From: Euonymus europaeus
Taxonomy: Eukaryota > Streptophyta > Magnoliopsida > Celastrales > Celastraceae
Direction of reading: 5' to 3'
NCBI GenBank assembly: GCA_963580455.1
Contig: OY756968.1
Location: forward strand, 3,075,544-3,139,543
DNA length: 64,000 nucleotides
In this document: in pieces, positions 59,949 through 64,000 of the stretch
How the letters are laid out: every line of letters begins with the position of its first letter
Position numbering within the stretch: position 1 is the stretch's first letter
Program-made: the position numbers and the translations under genes
The notes under the pieces: generated by a model
Database searches by the model: none
Seen by the model: the letters and a program-made list of their open reading frames with translations, nothing else
Told to the model about the DNA's origin: nothing

Positions 59949-59990
59949 TGTGGGATTGTGGTATACTGGTGTGGGATTGTGGTATACTGG
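59949..59990. repeat. Perfect 21-bp tandem duplication
   Basis: TGTGGGATTGTGGTATACTGG occurs at 59949-59969 and again, identical, at 59970-59990, inside the last intron of the uL15c pseudogene. Confidence 0.95.
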
Positions 59991-60459
59991 TATGGCATTG
60001 TATTGCCACATACTATTGTATATAAAACCTTTGCTGACAGGGTTTTCCTATCTTACGTGATGCACAGACAGCTAAGAAGAATATGATGCCGTGAATACTA
60101 AAAGATGCTCTGAAATCAAATTTGTGAGCTGTCTACTATAACAAAAAGTTCAACGAGGGAACATGCTTTAATTGGTTGTCAGAAATGATGACCCATGTAT
60201 TCGCTTTTTTTTTTTTGGATGTAGTTTCTCAATGATGGTGAACCAAGTGTGAAGCTGAAGATTTAGATTCTCCTTTGCAGATGCTTTTTCAACATCAGCA
60301 AAGGAGAAGCTAGAGGCTTCGGGCTGTACATTGACGGTATTGCCAGGCCGAAAGAAGCGTTTCAAACCATCAGTTGTAAAGACCCTAGCACGGGTTGAAG
60401 AATACTTTGCCAAGAAAGAGCTGCAGCATCAGAGCCAGCATCTGCATAAATCACCATGA

Positions 60460-63316
60460 ATCACCATGCTTAATCGATCTAATTCGAAGTTGCTGATGCA
60501 TAATGTAGCAAGGTAAGTTCCATCCTTTTTTTATTCCTCCCTTTCTATCAATTATTTTTCAGTTTTGTAGGTTGTTCATTCGGTCATGTAGCTTGTGGTG
60601 TTTAATGTTTATATTTCATTCTCTTCCTTACCAATCTGAGCTTCTTGGTGGGAAGTAGCAACTACCAAAAGGTGGACTAATAACACATTGTGTTCTAGAC
60701 AGTTGGCAACTAATACAATGTACAAAAAAAACTAGGTTTTAGGAGTCTAAAAGTTTATCACTTTGAGTTTCCATCACAATGATGCTTGGTCGTCCAACTT
60801 TGCTACTCGTTCCATCAATTTGGGGTTTGCCATATGACGACCTACAGTCCTGCTTAAGAATGTGTCATTTGGTCTTTAACAATTTTGAGATTATTCCTGT
60901 GTCTGCCACGAACTCAGCAGATCCCGCACTTAATGATAAGATTTTTTTACTAGAATTGTGCCGCACTAACCACGGTTATTCTTAACATGATTGCAAAACC
61001 AATCTTTAGCTAGATGAACTAACTAATTCCATGTGATTGTGGAATGGCCACCGTTGAAACGAATGCAGAAAAGGATCTTCTGCTTAAGCATAGAAATTTA
61101 GATTCGATGGTCTTGTTTTGTTCTCGTCTCCTTTAAGAAGAATAGTATCTTAGAAAGTAGTTATCTTATTACAAAACTTATTAGGTCAAACGTTAGAATT
61201 AGTGGTCCCAGCTGGAAATAGCATCAACAATAATGTGTTGTGTAAACTTTTCCTTTTGTCATTGACCGTGGTGATGAATAATGCAAACAACATTCTAGAG
61301 TTTTTTTTTCTTCTTTTCTTCTTTTTGTCATTTCTGCCGATTTGGTTTTACCCAAGTTTCTAAGTTCGCCTGCTAATTGACTAAAAATAGGAAGTTATGA
61401 GAGTGACATAGCTCCTCTCCTCATCTTTGACGAAGGATTTGCCTTTTCTTTTTGTTTGTTGCAAGTGATTGGAGCTTATCATGAGTTAGTAGGAGATGCT
61501 CTAGCCTCTACTAAAAATACCAGATAAATGTTGGATGCTCTACACTAGACTGATATTATATTCGATTGTGCTTCTAGACCTTTTTCGAACTAATTTCTTC
61601 AAGCAAGCAATTGCATGTGTTGTATCATCAATGAGCAAATATGATTCATTTGGGTGTTACCGTTTTTGAAAACAGTTTTTCAGAATTGTGTTTTTGAAAA
61701 CAGAAAATCGAAAACTACTAAATTATATTTTGGAGAATTTTAAAAATGGATTGGTGACATTTTTGTGAATAAATTGAAATTTATTTTTTTTCCTCTTGCT
61801 CTACTTCTTCTTCCTTATTCCTCCCTTTCTCATTAGTTGTTATGATCTCTTCTCTCTCCGACTCTTCTCTCGCTTGTCTCTTCTTCATTGTCTCTCCAAA
61901 TTTATTTGATTTACTTTCCGTCATTGTTCATTATTCTTCTTATTATATTATATAACTAATCTTATTTTGTGTCTAAACTTTATATTTTTTATTTAAAAAA
62001 CAGTTTACAAATAATATAAGCCAAATAAATTTTTAACACTTCATTCATTTTAAAATTTATTTTTAAAAATTATACTCAAAATTATTTTTAATTACTAAAA
62101 ACAAAAATAATATCCAAGCATACTCGTATTGTTCTAAACTTCTAGAGAAGAATGATTGTGGTGGCATGTAGTCTTGTACCGTTGATTTGTAGATTTATTT
62201 TATTTTATTTTAATATTGGTGGATTGAAGATATTTTCTTGGTAGAATGAATTGCTGAGTTTTTTTAATCTTTCTGGCATAGATATTATCCTCCAAGTGAT
62301 TCACTCCATAGATATTTGATGTAGCATGGCCAAATCACATTAGCACAAAAATGCATAAACTCATTTTAAATATAAAATACGTTACACAAGACCCTCAAAG
62401 TGTCAGGCCATAGTGTCTGCTTAAGGCTGTGATGACTGATGGGTCGAGAAGACGTGTTGGAACCTAGGAATCAGCTGGCTAGTATATTTCGTGATGTAAA
62501 CTGAATTTGTCTGGTATCGGGGTTTAGACTTGGGAGGGTTTTTTTTCTTTTTCTATTTTGAAATAAGAGAAGGGCTAATTTAGTAATGCTCGAACTCGGT
62601 TTCGATGTTATAATTAATGCAAATGTAATGGTAAAAAAGTTAATGAGAATGGGATCATGCATGAGAGAATGAGAATGTGTTTTTATTGATATTGTTATGA
62701 TCGATTATATAATTTATTTTTAGATAATAGAGAAATTTTAGTAGAAAAATAATGAAGAAATGAAATGCTAGCTTAATTTTTTTTAAAAAAAAAATATTAA
62801 TATATATATTTTGTTGATATAATTATATTAGAATACATATTTTTGTTGATGTGAAAAAAATATAATTCACTTTTTACGTAATAAAAATTAAATGGGACTC
62901 CATCGAAAAGCTGACGTGGACATCTCTACGTCTTGAATTATTTGACTATATACTTGGTGAGGTGGACTTGAAGGATATTTTTAAAAGATTTTTTTGATTA
63001 CTATATTTTAATATTAAAAATCAAAACCAGCGGCGCTAACATCGATGAGATTTGTAGCGGGAGTCAGGCACCGCCTGCGTGGGAAGAATAAAAAAATGGT
63101 CCACAGTAAATACACGCCCTTTAACCGAACTTCAAAGAACTGGAGAGAGAGAGTCGTTGCTAGCTTCGCAGTTGCGGGTCAGGCTGCCCTACTTTTTTTA
63201 AAAATAATAATAATAATTTGTAGGTCTTTCTCTGTGACTCTGGACTGTGAGAAGTGGTGTTGTCCAATAACTAAAGTGCATTTGCTCTCTCCTTCTATTC
63301 CCTCTCCTCTCTCTCT
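60460..63316. other. Intergenic DNA upstream of the next gene
   Basis: No gene is supported over 2.8 kb. A frame at 60779-60985 has no recognisable homology. The part from 61650 to 62200 is strongly AT-rich with A/T runs. From 63020 the GC content rises toward the promoter described next. Confidence 0.5.
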
Positions 63317-63498
63317 TTTATAAGTCACAGAGGACCTCTTCCTGGCCATTCTTCTTTCATTCTCTTCATTGCTCAACTTCTATTTTGATCTATTTTTTAC
63401 GTTCCTTCCTTCCCTCTCTTTTTCTTTTCTTTTCGTTTTTTTTGTTTTCCTTCGTTTTGTGAAGAGTTTTCTTGCGCGAGTGGAGCTGTACAGTTAAG
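63317..63498 (+). promoter_or_regulatory. Probable promoter and non-coding first exon of a gene continuing beyond the window
   Basis: A CT-rich run (63292-63315) leads into a TATA box TTTATAA at 63317-63323. A pyrimidine-rich leader follows and ends in a good donor, GTTAAG|GTATTC, at 63498/63499. From 63499 the sequence is T-rich and intron-like to the end of the window. No start codon with a long frame follows, so the coding part should lie to the right of position 64000. The gene cannot be named. Confidence 0.4.
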
Positions 63499-64000
63499 GT
63501 ATTCACAACGCTCTCCTTCTCAAATGAACCTCAACTTTCTGTTTCTTTTATATTTGGATTTTCATTTTCTATCGATTTGTTACCTTGATTCAGAAGTTTC
63601 ATTGAAATTCCATAGACCTGGTTTAAAAGTGGCTTGCAATTATTCTACTTAGTTTTTGGACAAAACGTGTAACGATCTTTCCGGTTATGTAATTGTTTTT
63701 GTTCTCTTCGAGACTAATTTTCCAGATCGCGTTAACTTTGGATCTATGAAGAAATAGTCATTTTTTTGTTACTGAATTATCGTCAGTTCTCATCAGACGG
63801 ATCTTACAAGTCATCTCAGTGGATCCTGAGTTCTAATTGTATTGATGGTGTTCGTTTCGGTTCTTAAAATAATCGACTCGGTCTCAGTTTTTGTGGAATT
63901 TTTTGTGGTGATCTTTCCTATAAGGCTTAGCCTTATAAAATAAACTTATGTTGTCGTCAATGTTAGCCCGCAATCTTTAATTTTCGTCAACCATTTCCCT

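Larger units (their letters stand above)
57767..60459 (+). pseudogene. RPL15: Decayed copy of nuclear-encoded plastid ribosomal protein uL15c (RPL15)
   Basis: Four exon-like pieces keep splice sites. Piece 1, 57767-57898, includes MAAILSQSFTTPT, resembling a transit peptide. Piece 2, about 57970-58232, has GSRKESRRKGRGISAGRG and then CGYGMR. Piece 3, 59285-59428, has IPVNIEDIEAAGFQEG and then SLETLKGK and INPSGRERKL. Piece 4, 60225-60459, has GEPSVKLK and then AFSTSAKEKLEASGCTLTVL, PGRKKRFKPSVVKTLARVEE and YFAKK. uL15c is a large-subunit protein of the chloroplast ribosome. The copy is broken. The central part of the protein between CGYGMR and LLGIAGG is missing. TAATAG stops precede IPVN. 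One base is lost after FQEG. A TAG sits before LK at 59422. Piece 4 has a TAG and a frame change before AFSTS. Because introns remain, it arose by DNA duplication rather than retroposition. Confidence 0.82.

Noticed and set aside
1..64000. CRISPR arrays, operons, prophage or other prokaryotic systems
   Set aside because: No regularly spaced repeats with unique spacers and no prokaryotic gene organisation; gene structures are those of a plant nucleus.
1..64000. Conserved microRNA precursors
   Set aside because: A scan by eye for common plant mature miRNA sequences such as miR156, 159, 164, 166, 167, 169, 171, 172, 319, 395 and 396 found no convincing match with a hairpin. A folding search was not possible.

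Overview
This window is ordinary nuclear DNA of a flowering plant, most likely a non-Brassicaceae eudicot. The protein-coding genes are split by many short AT-rich GT-AG introns, and the products are plant-specific or plant-typical (R2R3-MYB, CESTA-type bHLH, JAGGED and GIS-type C2H2 fingers, DUF1639, plant S1/P1 nuclease, ALT-type plastid thioesterase). Intergenic DNA is AT-rich with microsatellites and transposon remnants. I see no bacterial, viral or plasmid system, no CRISPR array and no convincing complete tRNA, rRNA or miRNA gene.

Layout: 0-3.8 kb is intergenic with a retroelement-like promoter remnant. At 3.8-4.4 kb (+) lies a single-exon GIS3/ZFP5-type C2H2 repressor-like gene, followed by LTR-like DNA at 5.0-5.9 kb. 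The gene for the minor-spliceosome protein U11/U12-35K is at 7.7-8.8 kb (-), with a probable spliced leader reaching 10.2 kb. A DUF1639 gene is at 12.7-13.7 kb (+). ALG2 (ER mannosyltransferase, 8 exons) is at 16.2-19.2 kb (+), behind a 176-bp tandem duplication. A Ser/Lys-rich MAKR-like gene is at 20.2-20.9 kb (-). Cytosolic-type glutaminyl-tRNA synthetase (23 exons, 789 aa) is at 22.7-30.6 kb (+). A MYB62/MYB116-type R2R3-MYB is at 32.5-33.7 kb (-). A 4.6-kb gap precedes a CESTA-type bHLH at 38.3-39.5 kb (+). An ALT-type thioesterase is at 40.9-43.9 kb (+) with a hAT-like insertion in intron 2. ENDO2-type S1/P1 nuclease is at 44.5-46.0 kb (-) with a TIR element just upstream. An IST1-like ESCRT gene is at 47.4-50.2 kb (+). 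JAGGED is at 52.8-54.2 kb (+). A decayed intron-bearing copy of plastid ribosomal protein uL15c is at 57.8-60.5 kb (+). The probable promoter and first exon of a further plus-strand gene start near 63.3 kb.

The genes do not form one pathway: plant chromosomes do not use operons. What unites them is ancestry. From memory of the Arabidopsis map, most of them correspond to genes in two duplicated chromosome-1 segments (around At1g253-At1g254 and around At1g682-At1g684). The window therefore looks like an unfractionated version of one ancestral block. The most unusual sequence-level items are a start codon split by an intron (JAG), two GC-AG introns (ALG2, JAG), a hAT-like element with a perfect 8-bp target duplication inside an intron, the uL15c pseudogene, and an open reading frame that runs across the predicted leader exons into U11/U12-35K. 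I found no credible undescribed biological system.
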